52,862 nucleotides of DNA from a virus, in IMG/VR virus record IMGVR_UViG_3300008012_000037, positions 1-52,862 of that record; one strand, 5' to 3'. The notes beneath the pieces are model-generated. The model was not told the origin of the DNA and searched no databases. It saw nothing but the letters and a program-made list of their open reading frames with translations. Shown piece after piece: positions 1 through 8,800 of the stretch. Made by a program: the position numbers and the translations under genes. How positions within the stretch are numbered: the first letter of the stretch is position 1; each line of letters starts with the position of its first letter.

Positions 1-1
1 A

Positions 2-169
2 AAAGACGAAGCGGGCAACGTGACCAAGATATCTCCGCACAACGAACAGGGTGAGTGGGAATACTATTCAAGGAACACCAAAACTGGTAAAACTGTCCGT
101 GTCAACATGGAAGAGATGATCAGAGACATCGAGAAGTTAACTGGTAAAACATATATCCAAGACAAATAG
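2..169 (+). CDS. C-terminal end of a possible tail-fibre/structural protein (partial)
   Basis: An open frame enters from the left edge and stops at TAG 167-169, giving the last 55 residues of a larger protein. The readable tail contains SPHNEQGEWEYYSRNTKTGK followed by a predicted helix with an EKLTGKTYI-like ending. Similar endings occur, as I recall, on phage fibre or adhesin proteins behind intramolecular-chaperone domains; this is memory of a pattern and not a search. The base composition is GC-richer than the genes that follow. A promoter and the next gene follow within 80 nt on the same strand. The function is uncertain because the diagnostic part lies outside the window. Confidence 0.45.
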   Translation, partial: KDEAGNVTKISPHNEQGEWEYYSRNTKTGKTVRVNMEEMIRDIEKLTGKTYIQDK

Positions 170-200
170 TTGACAAATATACTATTCTAGTGTATAAATA
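170..200 (+). promoter_or_regulatory. Promoter for the 248-637 gene: TTGACA / TATAAATA composite
   Basis: TTGACA lies at 170-175 and TATAAA at 193-198 with a 17-nt spacer, a near-consensus sigma70 promoter. The -10 is extended to TATAAATA (193-200), the T4 late-promoter consensus, so both host and late phage polymerase could use it. The predicted leader is about 42 nt and carries a good Shine-Dalgarno (AAAGGAG, 235-241). Confidence 0.7.
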
Positions 201-247
201 ATTTCGCATAACAACAGACACACAAACACAAACAAAAGGAGAATGTT

Positions 248-637
248 ATGGCAAACACAACACGAAACGGCTACGAAATCAGGGCCGACCTATTAGGACT
301 AGCGAAAGATATCGCTCAGTTCAACTACTCGGTAAAATTAAACGAATACGAAATGAGCGCCAAGAAAGATGGTGATCAGGTAGTGACTGAGTTTAAATTT
401 CCAACAATCTCAGCCGAGGACATCATAGAGCAGGCCAAGAAGTACAACGACTTCGTGACCAATGCTGTGCCACAAGGCAACGAGACCGCGAAAATACTGA
501 TGGAAAATGTCAGACAGTTCAATGACAAGGTGCAGGAATCATTCAATCCGGCCAAGATCACAGAGAACGTGAAACAGTTCCAGGACAGCGTGAAAAGTTA
601 CACAGAGGCTTTCTTCAGCAAAGCAAAGAAAGACTAG
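248..637 (+). CDS. Small helical, phasin-like conserved phage protein
   Basis: A 129-residue protein starting at ATG 248 behind AAAGGAG. The N-terminus reads NGYEIRADLLGLAKDIAQFN, which I recall as typical of a small conserved family in marine T4-like phages (cyanophages). The C-terminal half is amphipathic helix with ENVRQFNDKVQESFNP and ENVKQFQDSVKSYTEAFF, resembling the helical repeats of phasins that coat polyhydroxyalkanoate granules. I see no enzyme motif and no signal peptide. Its strong composite promoter and Shine-Dalgarno suggest high expression. It may be a virion or host-takeover protein rather than a true phasin; no structural gene for PHA metabolism is nearby. Function unknown. 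Confidence 0.85.
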   Translation: MANTTRNGYEIRADLLGLAKDIAQFNYSVKLNEYEMSAKKDGDQVVTEFKFPTISAEDIIEQAKKYNDFVTNAVPQGNETAKILMENVRQFNDKVQESFNPAKITENVKQFQDSVKSYTEAFFSKAKKD

Positions 638-644
638 AACAATA

Positions 645-788
645 ATGTTCAACGCGGGCAATTTCCAGGAATATGACTATGAATCCGAATGGATGGAATG
701 TTCCTGGAAAATTGCCTATGGACAAACCCATTTAGTAACCTTATACAGTTACAAAAATTTAGACAATAAGGTCCAAAATAGTCTGTAA
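645..788 (+). CDS. Possible 47-residue ORF
   Basis: ATG 645 opens a 47-codon frame (MFNAGNFQEYDYESEWMECS...) seven nt after the previous stop, so it could be translationally coupled. There is no clear Shine-Dalgarno or TAAATA box. Its 3' end overlaps the convergent NUDIX gene by 30 nt, the same overlap seen at other convergent pairs in this window, which weakly supports it. A long imperfect hairpin lies inside the frame, so the region may instead be an RNA structure. Confidence 0.3.
   Translation: MFNAGNFQEYDYESEWMECSWKIAYGQTHLVTLYSYKNLDNKVQNSL
657..726 (+). other. Imperfect 15-bp inverted repeat
   Basis: GGCAATTTCCAGGAA (657-671) is matched by the complement of TTCCTGGAAAATTGCC (711-726), with one bulged base and a 39-nt loop. 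No T-run follows, so it is not a classical terminator. It could stabilise the 3' end of the upstream message or mark a recombination remnant. Confidence 0.55.
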
Positions 789-1187
789 TTTTCCTTTTAT
801 ACTTTTATTGTTAAGAGTATTTCTTAGGCCAGCGTGTAAATTTTTTGGCCAACATTCGAAAGCACACCAGGCATACGAAGAATGCTCGTGATTTAATCGA
901 GGCAGGAATTCATCCTGTACGGCTATTACATATGTATTGAAAAAAAATTTTTGATCATTTGATGTAAAAAGTTCTAGTGGAATAACTTTCTTAAAGGTAG
1001 GAGTAGAACCTAGTTCCTCTTTAACTTCTCTTTTTAATCCTTCAAATGGACTTTCTTGAAAACGTGCTTTACCTCCTGCCAATCCCCATAGACCTTTTGT
1101 TTTTCCATCAGTTCTCTGAAGAAACAAAAACCGTTTGGTGTTTACAGCATAGAACAATGCACCCGAACAAATTATATTTTTTTCCAT
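759..1187 (-). CDS. NUDIX hydrolase
   Basis: A 142-residue protein with a complete NUDIX box, GX5EX7REUXEEXGU, read as GGKARFQESPFEG then LKREVKEELG (about residues 38-60). NUDIX enzymes hydrolyse nucleoside diphosphates linked to another group, such as oxidised dNTPs, NDP-sugars or RNA caps. The N-terminus (CSGALFYAVNTKRFLFLQR) is the usual first beta-strand of the MutT-like fold. The substrate cannot be read from the sequence. It could clean the nucleotide pool, act on NDP-sugars linked to the large glycan cluster, or alter RNA ends. The start at 1187 is supported by a TATAAT box exactly at leaderless distance. It lies downstream of gp15 on the same strand with a 7-nt gap. Confidence 0.9.
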   Translation of the reverse strand: MEKNIICSGALFYAVNTKRFLFLQRTDGKTKGLWGLAGGKARFQESPFEGLKREVKEELGSTPTFKKVIPLELFTSNDQKFFFNTYVIAVQDEFLPRLNHEHSSYAWCAFECWPKNLHAGLRNTLNNKSIKGKLQTILDLIV

Positions 1188-1193
1188 TTATTG

Positions 1194-1199
1194 ATTATA
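1194..1199 (-). promoter_or_regulatory. TATAAT -10 box for the NUDIX gene
   Basis: On the minus strand TATAAT ends 6 nt before ATG 1187. The predicted transcription start coincides with the A of the start codon, so the message would be leaderless. The box sits at the very end of the gp15 gene. I see no strong -35. Confidence 0.5.
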
Positions 1200-2583
1200 A
1201 CACAAGAGTCCACTTGCCCGCAACATAGATTCCTTCATAACTTTTAACCCATGCACCATTAGTGAATTTGTATTGTATACCGGTGTTTGAATTTGTGACA
1301 TATGCCACTGTGGAATCCGGATCAGAAGCGTCCCATACCACTCCCCATTTACCAGTGGAACTATTATATTCTATGATGTCATTTACACTGGCTCTAAGAT
1401 TTCCCCAAGCGGAGGCATCAAACGTGTTTGTAGAATCACCTACATCGTTGACAACAAGATATCTAGTTCCGTTTGTTGGTGTGCCAGGATCGAAAGTTAA
1501 TGGATTTATAATTTTACTAACATTTGTAAGAGTGTTTGCAGGCACGGTATCTGCGTCTATGCTGAAAACCAAAATAGATTCATCCAACGGTGAAGGAGCA
1601 ATCGTACCCACAACTTCGTTGCCATTTTCCTGCACTAATTTTATCTGCGAAATTCCATTTGTAATTTTACCATATTGGTTCAATAATGTGTTCCAATTTA
1701 TAGGTGGACCAAATGTTGTGAAAGGATCTAGATCTGTTGCTGATGCACCTGTGTAGTATCCGTCACCGCCCGAGCCAACATTTATTCCTGTTGTGCCAAA
1801 CAATCGTAATTGGTTTCCTGATAAAAATAAATTGAAATTGCCTGGTGTGATATAACTTCGCGAAAGCAAAGAACCATCTATCAATCCTTTTGATATTCCG
1901 CCGTCGTCGTCGTAAACGCTCATTATAATTTTTTCGATTACACCAAGTTTAGAAACTTTTACTGGCGGTGATAGCCATATTGGCATAGAAAATGTCATTG
2001 ATGCCACATCAATTTCGGTCTCTGTTCCAATTGGAATTGTCCTTGATGAAAATGTTACATTTTGTAATTCTATATAACTTAAACTGGTCCAGTCGATGTA
2101 GTTGTCTGACTTCTGTATTTCAAAGTCGGGATTGAATAGATAAAGAATCTGCTCCATTATCTGTAATTTCATATCTGTATTTGTGGTAAAAATATCTGCT
2201 TGAACATTTAAACGGAACGGTGATGGCATGACCTTTTCGATGGTATATCCCGCACCCAAATTTTCATTGTAGGTGCCATCGGCATTTCTGTCTCTCTGCT
2301 TAAGATGTTGTTTTTCGATGTGATATGGATTCTGCATACGTTCTCTGTCGTATTCTAATCCTATGATATATGCCGCAATCTTAGGGGCATAGACAAGAGA
2401 ATTTTCTGAGTTTTGTTTTAAGATATTTGCAACTTGTCTGGTTACATCACCATAGACAACTGGTACCTGTTTTAGTTGTACTGTGCCGTCGGCACCTTTT
2501 CCTGTCTCAATGTTAAAATTACTCAACACTCTTATAAATTGAGTTAAAAATTTTCTTATCTGTCCTTCGTAAAAATGTAGCAT
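1195..2583 (-). CDS. gp15: gp15-like proximal tail sheath stabiliser / tail terminator
   Basis: A 462-residue protein. The first ~240 residues match the gp15 pattern of T4-like cyanophages: FYEGQIRKFLTQFIRVLSNF, VPVVYGDVTRQVANIL, a YIDWTSLSYIEL stretch and PIWLSPPVKVSKLG. In T4, gp15 caps the sheath and tube at the head-proximal end and joins the tail to the gp13/gp14 neck. T4 gp15 has 272 residues; here a long C-terminal extension carries Trp-containing modules (NSNTGIQYKFTNGAWVKSYE, VAGKWTLVL) like those in gp14 and gp18 of this window. Its start overlaps the gp14 stop (TAATG), so the two are coupled. Confidence 0.85.
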   Translation of the reverse strand: MLHFYEGQIRKFLTQFIRVLSNFNIETGKGADGTVQLKQVPVVYGDVTRQVANILKQNSENSLVYAPKIAAYIIGLEYDRERMQNPYHIEKQHLKQRDRNADGTYNENLGAGYTIEKVMPSPFRLNVQADIFTTNTDMKLQIMEQILYLFNPDFEIQKSDNYIDWTSLSYIELQNVTFSSRTIPIGTETEIDVASMTFSMPIWLSPPVKVSKLGVIEKIIMSVYDDDGGISKGLIDGSLLSRSYITPGNFNLFLSGNQLRLFGTTGINVGSGGDGYYTGASATDLDPFTTFGPPINWNTLLNQYGKITNGISQIKLVQENGNEVVGTIAPSPLDESILVFSIDADTVPANTLTNVSKIINPLTFDPGTPTNGTRYLVVNDVGDSTNTFDASAWGNLRASVNDIIEYNSSTGKWGVVWDASDPDSTVAYVTNSNTGIQYKFTNGAWVKSYEGIYVAGKWTLVL

Positions 2584-3752
2584 TAGTCATCAGCCTTTGG
2601 TTTGAGTGCATCTGTTAGAGATTGCCTTTGTTCAACAGTCAATCCGTTTATGGTAGAACTAGAACTGTTATTGATAAAACCTGTTTTATAGTTAGACCTT
2701 GAATCGTTATTTGTCGTTGTTAATCTGACAGCATCTTCTACTTTGACCCATCTTGTACCGTCGTACCTAAATAATCTGTTTGGTAGATAGTCTGTTCTCA
2801 AGAAATAATCTCCCTTGTCTATACTCGACGTAGGAAAACTTGTTCCATGGCCTGCTACATAACCATTTGGCGGTATGCCGTCTCCGTCTATATAAAATCC
2901 ATAGTGAGATGCGGCCGGTGTATCTATCACAGCATTGATTGATTCGTCTGAGGATGCCTGGCCTTCTGATATACCTTCTTTTCTCACATTTCCTCTTTCG
3001 TCTATAGGAGTGACATAATATTGTTTATAGTTGAAACCAGATTTGGGAGCGTCTGCTTCGGCCTGTGCAACAATCTGACTGTTAATTTCTTTTTCTCTAT
3101 TATATGTGCTCATATACGAAGACAGACTGTTTCCTGTGTCTCCGACCTCTTTGTCCAATATGTCTTTGAATTCTTGTGAATCTACCAAAGATTTTAGTTT
3201 CAGTCTCAAAAGGTGAGGCCACCAAGTTTGCGAAAATCCTTCAGCCGCCCTATTCACATCTTCTACCACATAAAATCTTTTCAAAGCAATTGGTATATTT
3301 TCGTCTAATGAAAAATCATCTTTCATGTGAGGTAGTTCTATAACATCTCCGGACATTATTTTCCTTCCAATTCTTTCCACGGTATCGTTCAAATGAACAG
3401 TCATGAACACTGTGTCGTTTTGAAGAAACATTCCAAATTGTGAAAGATTGAAATCAGCATCTTGCACATTGTAGATTCCCCTAATTATATAAATGTCGTC
3501 TGAGTATTTCCTGTCTCTGTTCTCTAAAAATAACAAATCTTGTATTGTTCTCTCATTAAGTGAATCTCCAGAATACTGTGGTTGTGTAGGTGAAGCGTCA
3601 CCGTCTTTATTTGTAGATCCCTGATCATAAGGGCCTAGATATTTGTGGAGATAGATGTCAGTGCCACCCACAGTAAACATTTCTCTGATGTTACGGTCAA
3701 AAAATTTGTAATCATTGCCTTTTTCAGGCTTGTATATAGACAATCTTGGCAT
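2583..3752 (-). CDS. gp14: gp14-like neck protein
   Basis: A 389-residue neck protein; with gp13 it forms the collar that closes the filled head and accepts the tail. Recognised from MPRLSIYKPEKGNDYKFFDR, REMFTVGGTDIYLHKYLGP, and the DLLFLENRDRKYSDDIYIIR segment typical of gp14 in T4-like phages. It is longer than T4 gp14 (256 residues). The extra part near residues 300-340 has a KGDYFLRTDYLPNRLFRYDG-TRWVKV module of the kind found in gp15 and gp18 here. It is divergently transcribed from gp13 with only 42 nt between start codons, and its promoter is a perfect TATAAATA box. Confidence 0.88.
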   Translation of the reverse strand: MPRLSIYKPEKGNDYKFFDRNIREMFTVGGTDIYLHKYLGPYDQGSTNKDGDASPTQPQYSGDSLNERTIQDLLFLENRDRKYSDDIYIIRGIYNVQDADFNLSQFGMFLQNDTVFMTVHLNDTVERIGRKIMSGDVIELPHMKDDFSLDENIPIALKRFYVVEDVNRAAEGFSQTWWPHLLRLKLKSLVDSQEFKDILDKEVGDTGNSLSSYMSTYNREKEINSQIVAQAEADAPKSGFNYKQYYVTPIDERGNVRKEGISEGQASSDESINAVIDTPAASHYGFYIDGDGIPPNGYVAGHGTSFPTSSIDKGDYFLRTDYLPNRLFRYDGTRWVKVEDAVRLTTTNNDSRSNYKTGFINNSSSSTINGLTVEQRQSLTDALKPKADD

Positions 3753-3759
3753 ACAGACA

Positions 3760-3767
3760 TATTTATA
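3760..3767 (-). promoter_or_regulatory. Late promoter TATAAATA for gp14
   Basis: Perfect TATAAATA on the minus strand, its last base 8 nt before ATG 3752. T4 geometry predicts a 2-nt leader. Confidence 0.75.
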
Positions 3768-3783
3768 GTATTTGCCGCAACGG

Positions 3784-3789
3784 TAAATA
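3784..3789 (+). promoter_or_regulatory. TAAATA box for gp13; decides the start
   Basis: GGTAAATA ends at 3789, 6 nt before ATG 3795, predicting zero leader. It favours 3795 over the in-frame ATG at 3789, which overlaps the box itself. Confidence 0.65.
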
Positions 3790-3794
3790 TGTGT

Positions 3795-4556
3795 ATGTCA
3801 GAACTTCAAACAGGACAACAAGAAATTTTTGATTATGTAAAGACCAATCTGGGAGATGGTATGGTGGATGTAGAATTAGACCCAAAACACTATCAAACGG
3901 CGTTGGAAAGGGCGATAAACAGGTATCGACAACGGTCTTCAAATGCTGTTGAAGAATCATATGCTTTTTTGGAACTTAAAGAAAATCAAAACAAATATAT
4001 CTTACCCGACGAAATTATTAATGTAAGACAGGTAGGAAGAAGAACTGTGGGTTCACGTACAGAAGGTGGACAAGGAGGAACTTTGTTTGAACCATTCAAT
4101 CTTGCCTACACAAACACATACCTTTTGAGAGCGGGTGCTACAGGAGGTTTAGCAACTTACTACGCTTTTGCCAGTTATCAGGAGTTGGTAGGAAAAATGT
4201 TTGGAAGTTTTATACAGCATCATTATGATGTAGCAACGAAGACATTGACCATAACACAAAGACCAAGAGCCGATTCCGAAACAGTGGTTTTACACACTGA
4301 CAACTATAGACCAGATATAACTCTTTTCAAAGATATCTATTCAAAACCCTGGTTACGTGATTACACTCTGGCAGTGTGCAAAGTGATGCTGGGCGAGGCC
4401 AGAGGCAAGTTCAATACCATAGCGGGACCACAGGGTGGCACAACCCTAAATGGAGATGCTTTGAAAAATGAAGGCAATGCCGAGATGGAAAGACTCGACC
4501 AAGAGATCAACAACTATCAAGAAGGTGGCTCACCTTTCAGTTTTGTTATAGGTTAA
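3795..4556 (+). CDS. gp13: gp13-like neck protein
   Basis: A 253-residue protein from ATG 3795 (MSELQTGQQEIFDYVKTNLG). It matches gp13 of T4-like phages: an acidic helical N-terminus with LDPKHYQTALERAINRYRQR, ILPDEIINVRQVGRRTVG, then IYSKPWLRDYTLAVCKVMLG and a C-terminal GPQGGTTLNGDAL-KNEGNAEMERL segment. gp13 binds the portal vertex after packaging and, with gp14, stabilises the filled head. The start is chosen from the TAAATA box at 3784-3789. There is no Shine-Dalgarno, which fits a leaderless message. Confidence 0.88.
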   Translation: MSELQTGQQEIFDYVKTNLGDGMVDVELDPKHYQTALERAINRYRQRSSNAVEESYAFLELKENQNKYILPDEIINVRQVGRRTVGSRTEGGQGGTLFEPFNLAYTNTYLLRAGATGGLATYYAFASYQELVGKMFGSFIQHHYDVATKTLTITQRPRADSETVVLHTDNYRPDITLFKDIYSKPWLRDYTLAVCKVMLGEARGKFNTIAGPQGGTTLNGDALKNEGNAEMERLDQEINNYQEGGSPFSFVIG

Positions 4557-4614
4557 TTCTTTAAGCAATACAATTAAATACACAGCAACTTAGGCAAAAG
4601 AAAGGCACATAATT

Positions 4615-4803
4615 ATGGCAAGAAACAAATACTTCTCAAAACTTTCTGAATTATCTTTCAGACAACTCAAGCAATTGACAATAGCATTCGAAGTACTTCT
4701 CAAGGCAGGACCAAATTGGAAAATAACATTCCATTTATTGAATGCTGTAAGAGAAATCAAAAAAGAACTAGAAAATAGACTTAAAGACTTGAAAAACAAA
4801 TAA
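4615..4803 (+). CDS. Small helical protein of unknown function
   Basis: A 62-residue, Lys/Leu-rich, predicted all-helical protein (MARNKYFSKLSELSFRQLKQ). I do not recognise a family. It has a leader of about 30 nt after a TTAAATA box at 4574-4580. The leader holds TAGGCAAAAG and AAGGCAC boxes also seen before gp32 and the DnaE-like gene at 45761. The dNMP kinase gene follows after 21 nt. Confidence 0.6.
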   Translation: MARNKYFSKLSELSFRQLKQLTIAFEVLLKAGPNWKITFHLLNAVREIKKELENRLKDLKNK

Positions 4804-4814
4804 AAACCTGTTAC

Positions 4815-4820
4815 TATAAT
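4815..4820 (+). promoter_or_regulatory. TATAAT box before dNMP kinase
   Basis: TATAAT ends 5 nt before ATG 4825, another near-leaderless arrangement. A candidate TTGAAA (4789-4794) is spaced 20 nt upstream, which is not optimal. Confidence 0.4.
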
Positions 4821-4824
4821 CCTT

Positions 4825-5406
4825 ATGCTTATAGGTTTAGTTGGTTTGATAGGTTCTGGCAAAGACACAGTCGCGGCCAGACTGGTACAGGAACACGGAT
4901 TCAAGAGAGATTCTTTTGCCAAAAGTCTTAAGGATGCTGTGTCGTTGATTTTCAACTGGGACAGAACTATGCTGGAGGGACAAACCAAAGATTCACGTGA
5001 ATGGCGTGAGAAAGAAGATAAATTTTGGTCACAGAAATTTGGAAGACCAATAACCCCACGCTGGGTGCTTCAACATTTTGGAACCGAAGTATGCCGGGGT
5101 GGAATGCTTGACTCTATATGGGTGGACAGCCTAGTTGCTAGATACCACGGCGAAAAAACAGTGATATCAGACACCCGTTTTGTAAATGAAATCAAAACAA
5201 TCAGAGAACAAAATGGAAAAATAATTCTAGTAAAACGTGGCGAGATTCCTAGCAGAGAAGAAATGCAGGCATCTGGTGCTCACCAATCGGAATGGGATTG
5301 GATCGGATGCAAGTTTGATTATGTTCTAGACAATACTAATACACTAGATTCTCTTCACAGCAATACCGATCAAATGATCAAGAATCTACTTCAAGATCCC
5401 CAATAG
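4825..5406 (+). CDS. gp1: Deoxynucleoside monophosphate kinase (T4 gp1-like)
   Basis: A 193-residue P-loop kinase. Residues 1-15 (MLIGLVGLIGSGKDT) contain the Walker A motif. The body shows SFAKSLKDAVSLIFNWDR, QHFGTEVCRGG and VISDTRFVNEIKTI, the pattern of T4 gene 1 dNMP kinases, which phosphorylate dNMPs to dNDPs for phage DNA synthesis in the cytoplasm. It follows the small 62-residue gene. Its 3' end overlaps the convergent HNH gene by 29 nt. The length is close to the usual ~200-240 residues. Confidence 0.9.
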   Translation: MLIGLVGLIGSGKDTVAARLVQEHGFKRDSFAKSLKDAVSLIFNWDRTMLEGQTKDSREWREKEDKFWSQKFGRPITPRWVLQHFGTEVCRGGMLDSIWVDSLVARYHGEKTVISDTRFVNEIKTIREQNGKIILVKRGEIPSREEMQASGAHQSEWDWIGCKFDYVLDNTNTLDSLHSNTDQMIKNLLQDPQ

Positions 5407-5728
5407 TCCATCCAAGATCCTGTGTGCTCTTAAGCCGCTGGCAGTTAGCACAAATTGTTTTTAGATTGTAAACGCTGGTGTTGTTCCTGTTGCCGTCTAC
5501 GTGATATACGTCCATTTGATCCTGCACAACTGCCCTGAAACCACATAATTCACACTTGCTTTTCTTTTTATACCCAGCAGTTTGCCATCTATTCAACCCT
5601 CCGGTATTTTTGTTTTTGTTCTTTCTTATACAGGAATCACAAAGTCGCCTCCAGTAGATCTTGTCGCTTTTCCTATAGGCATAGGCCCTGGGTTTATCTT
5701 GGCAGTTAGAACATAAGGGTCTTTTCAT
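5378..5728 (-). CDS. HNH-type zinc-ribbon nuclease-like protein
   Basis: A 116-residue protein from ATG 5728 (MKRPLCSNCQ). Cys pairs CSNC and CDSC form an N-terminal zinc ribbon. A second pair (CELC, CANC) brackets the HNH-like core YHVDGNRNNTSVYNLKTI. Such small HNH proteins in phages can be free-standing homing endonucleases or packaging-associated nickases. The longer reading from GTG 5734 is rejected because the TAAATA box at 5735-5741 points to ATG 5728 with a 1-nt leader. It sits between dNMP kinase and the sheath gene on the opposite strand, a typical place for a mobile HNH gene. Confidence 0.8.
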   Translation of the reverse strand: MKRPLCSNCQDKPRAYAYRKSDKIYWRRLCDSCIRKNKNKNTGGLNRWQTAGYKKKSKCELCGFRAVVQDQMDVYHVDGNRNNTSVYNLKTICANCQRLKSTQDLGWTIGDLEVDS

Positions 5729-5734
5729 ATACAC

Positions 5735-5741
5735 TATTTAA
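5735..5741 (-). promoter_or_regulatory. TTAAATA box for the HNH gene; decides the start
   Basis: On the minus strand TTAAATA ends 7 nt before ATG 5728, predicting a 1-nt leader and excluding the upstream GTG. Confidence 0.6.
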
Positions 5742-5797
5742 GTGCCCTATATAGGTACCAAAAGATCAAGAATTTAGCCGCGTTTTACCGTAAACAC

Positions 5798-5828
5798 AAT
5801 AAATACATCAGTTATTACTTGCAAGGAG
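5798..5828 (+). promoter_or_regulatory. Late promoter AATAAATA and Shine-Dalgarno of gp18
   Basis: AATAAATA at 5798-5805 would start transcription near 5811. The leader is about 24 nt and carries a perfect AAGGAG (5823-5828) seven nt before ATG 5835. This contrasts with the leaderless arrangement of most other late genes and fits a very abundant product. Confidence 0.7.
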
Positions 5829-5834
5829 AAATAA

Positions 5835-8800
5835 ATGGCATTAACATCACCAGGAGTAGAAGTTTCAGTTATAGATGAAAGTTTTTACGTACCATCAGAC
5901 GCTGGTACTACACCACTTTTAATTGTAACTTCATCAAAAGACAAATTAAATGGTGCCGGTTCAGGCACAGCGGCAGGAACAACATCTGCTAACGCAAATC
6001 AGGTTTACTTGATTTCATCACAAAGAGAATTAACAGAAACATTTGGAGATCCAACATTTTACACAGATGCTTCAGGAAATCCTATCAACGGATATGAATT
6101 AAACGAGTACGGTCTACAAGCCGCATATTCTTTTTTAGGTATAGCCAACAAAGCATTTGTAATGAGAGCCAATATTGACTTATCTGAGTTGATAGGTTCT
6201 GCTGTGGCTCCGAGTTCAAATCCATCAGACGGTACTTACTGGTTAGACCTTGCATCATCAGTATACGGTATTTTTGAATGGTCAAGAACAAATCAGGCAT
6301 TCACAACTATTACTCCTAAACTTATCATTTCAACAAGCGACCTAGTTGGAAACGTTTCAACTGGTGCTCCAAAAACAAGTTATGGATCAAAAGGTGATTA
6401 CGCAATTAATACCACACACGTAACTAATAAAATGTATTACAAAAATGATTCAAACAGTTGGGTACAACTTGGATCAAGTGCGTGGCACAACAGCCATCCA
6501 ACTATTGAAGGTACAGTAACTTCTGGAAATATCACTTCTGGACATTCTATAGTAATCAACGGTACAACTGTAACATCAACAGGAACTTCTAGATCAGGCT
6601 TTGCGACTGTAATTAACAACGCAAACATTCCAGGAGTTAGTGCGGCAGTCGATGCTACAACAGGAAAATTTGAAATATACATAAATGGGTTGGCATACGG
6701 TGATTCAACTGAAACTAACACTATTAGAATTTCAAACAACTCAGGAACACTTTTAACTGATTTAGGAATAACTGCTGGTTTGTATAAAGGACCAGAATTC
6801 CTACAGGCGGCTCACACGTCAAGACCAGAATGGAAAACTGCCGATGATGACAGACCCAACGGTTCAGTTTGGTTCAAGACAACCACTCCAAACTCTGGTG
6901 CTGACATATCAGTCAAATTATACAGTTCGGCAACAGCATCTTTTGGAACGGTTGATGCACCTTTCTACGCAACCAACCATTCAGCAATTTACAACCTCGA
7001 TCCTACAAACGGCGGTACGTCAATAACTACAGGTGCATTATACACACAGTACAATGTAACTGAACAATCTGTTCTTGGACAATTTGACACTACACCGGCT
7101 TTAGGTGACTTCCAGGTGATGAGATACGAAGGTGGCGAAACAATTATCGCATCTAAGACGACTTATCCTTCTTTCACAGCAAACGAAACATTCAAAGTTC
7201 AAGAAACTATCAAGAACCAAGAAGCGTTAGACACTGCTAAGACAGTTACAATGGTTTCTGGAGATGGTTCAACATTAGGTGACGCAGATGATTTCGTAAC
7301 AGCATTTGCGGCGGCTGGGTTCACGAACCTAGAAGCATCAGTTATCACTTCAGGTGATTACAAAGGTGCCATTCAAATCAAACACAAACTAGGTGGTGAA
7401 TTTAGGATGTGGGACGTGTCAGGAACTCCATTGGCAGATGCAGGTTTTTCAACTGCCACTGCTCACAGTTATGGAACTTACACAGCAAATTCAACAACAT
7501 TGATTGATAATTTATATGACGTGCCAGCAGGAGACACAGAAGACTCTACTACTCCAGCGGCTATTATGGCTTCCAACTGGAAGAGATTGTCATACACTGC
7601 TTCGTCTTCGTCTCCAACAAATGAGCCGGCAGATGGAACTGTTTGGTACAACACAAACTTGGAAGCAGATATTATGGTTCACAATGGAACTACTTGGAAA
7701 GGTTACAAAGAAGTATACGCTACAACCGATCCAAACGGTCCACAGTTCTCAGCAACTGAACCAACTACACAATCAGATGGTACTCCACTTGTAGCAAATG
7801 ATTTATGGATTGACACTAGTGATTTAGAAAATTATCCTAAACTTTACAAATACGACACAAGTGCCACAGTCAGTTCAACAAACACTAACAATGGTGTTGC
7901 TGTAACTACTACAGCGGCTAAATGGGTGTTAGTTGATAATACAGACCAAACAACAGAGGACGGAATTGTTTTCGCAGATGCTAGATGGCACACTTCAGCC
8001 GATAAAGCCGCTGATGGAAATTCTGGTGCTGGCACAGGTTCAACAATCAAAGATCTTTTAAGCGACAGTTTCATAGATCCGGATGCTCCGAATCCTGCTC
8101 TGTATCCAAAATCAATCTTGTTGTTCAACACAAGAAGGTCTGGTTACAACGTAAAAGAATACAAAAACAGTTACATCACGACAACTGCCTATCCTGGTAG
8201 TGGAAGTTCTGGACTTGGTAACACAAGATTCAGCAATGAATCTGTTGCTGGGTACTATCCAGACAGATGGGTAACTAAATCAAGCAACAATGACAACGGT
8301 TCTGGCTCTTTCGGAAGAAAGGCACAGAGAAAAGTTATTGTTTCTCAACTTAAATCAGAGATAGACACAAACCAAGCAATAAGAGAAGACCAAAGAGGCT
8401 TCAACGTAATTGCTTGTCCTGGTTATCCTGAGGTAATGGCAAACATGATCAATCTAAACACTGACAGAAACAACACAGCGTTTGTGATTGGTGATACACC
8501 TATGAGATTACAAGGAAATGCTACTGCTATCACTAACTGGGCAAATAACTCAGCGGGTGCTACAGACAACGGCGAAGATGGTCTTGTAAGTGCCAGTGAT
8601 TATATGGGCGTGTTTTATCCTTCAGGAAGAAGCACAGACAATTCGGGTAACAACATCGTAGTTCCACCATCACACATGATGCTGAGAACATTCGCCAACA
8701 ATGACAACATAGGGTTCCCATGGTTCGCACCGGCCGGAACAAGAAGAGGTGTTGTTGACAACGCTACAGCAGTTGGTTACATTGATGCCGAAGGCGAGTT

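Noticed and set aside
248-637. A true PHA-granule phasin
   Set aside because: The helical C-terminus is phasin-like, but the N-terminal NGYEIRADLLG pattern is that of a marine phage family and no PHA genes are present.
657-726. Terminator after the phasin-like gene
   Set aside because: The stem is long but has a 39-nt loop and no T-run.
4590-4988. Minus-strand 132-residue frame
   Set aside because: Antisense shadow of the 62-residue gene and dNMP kinase; no start signals and low-complexity Ser/Leu composition.
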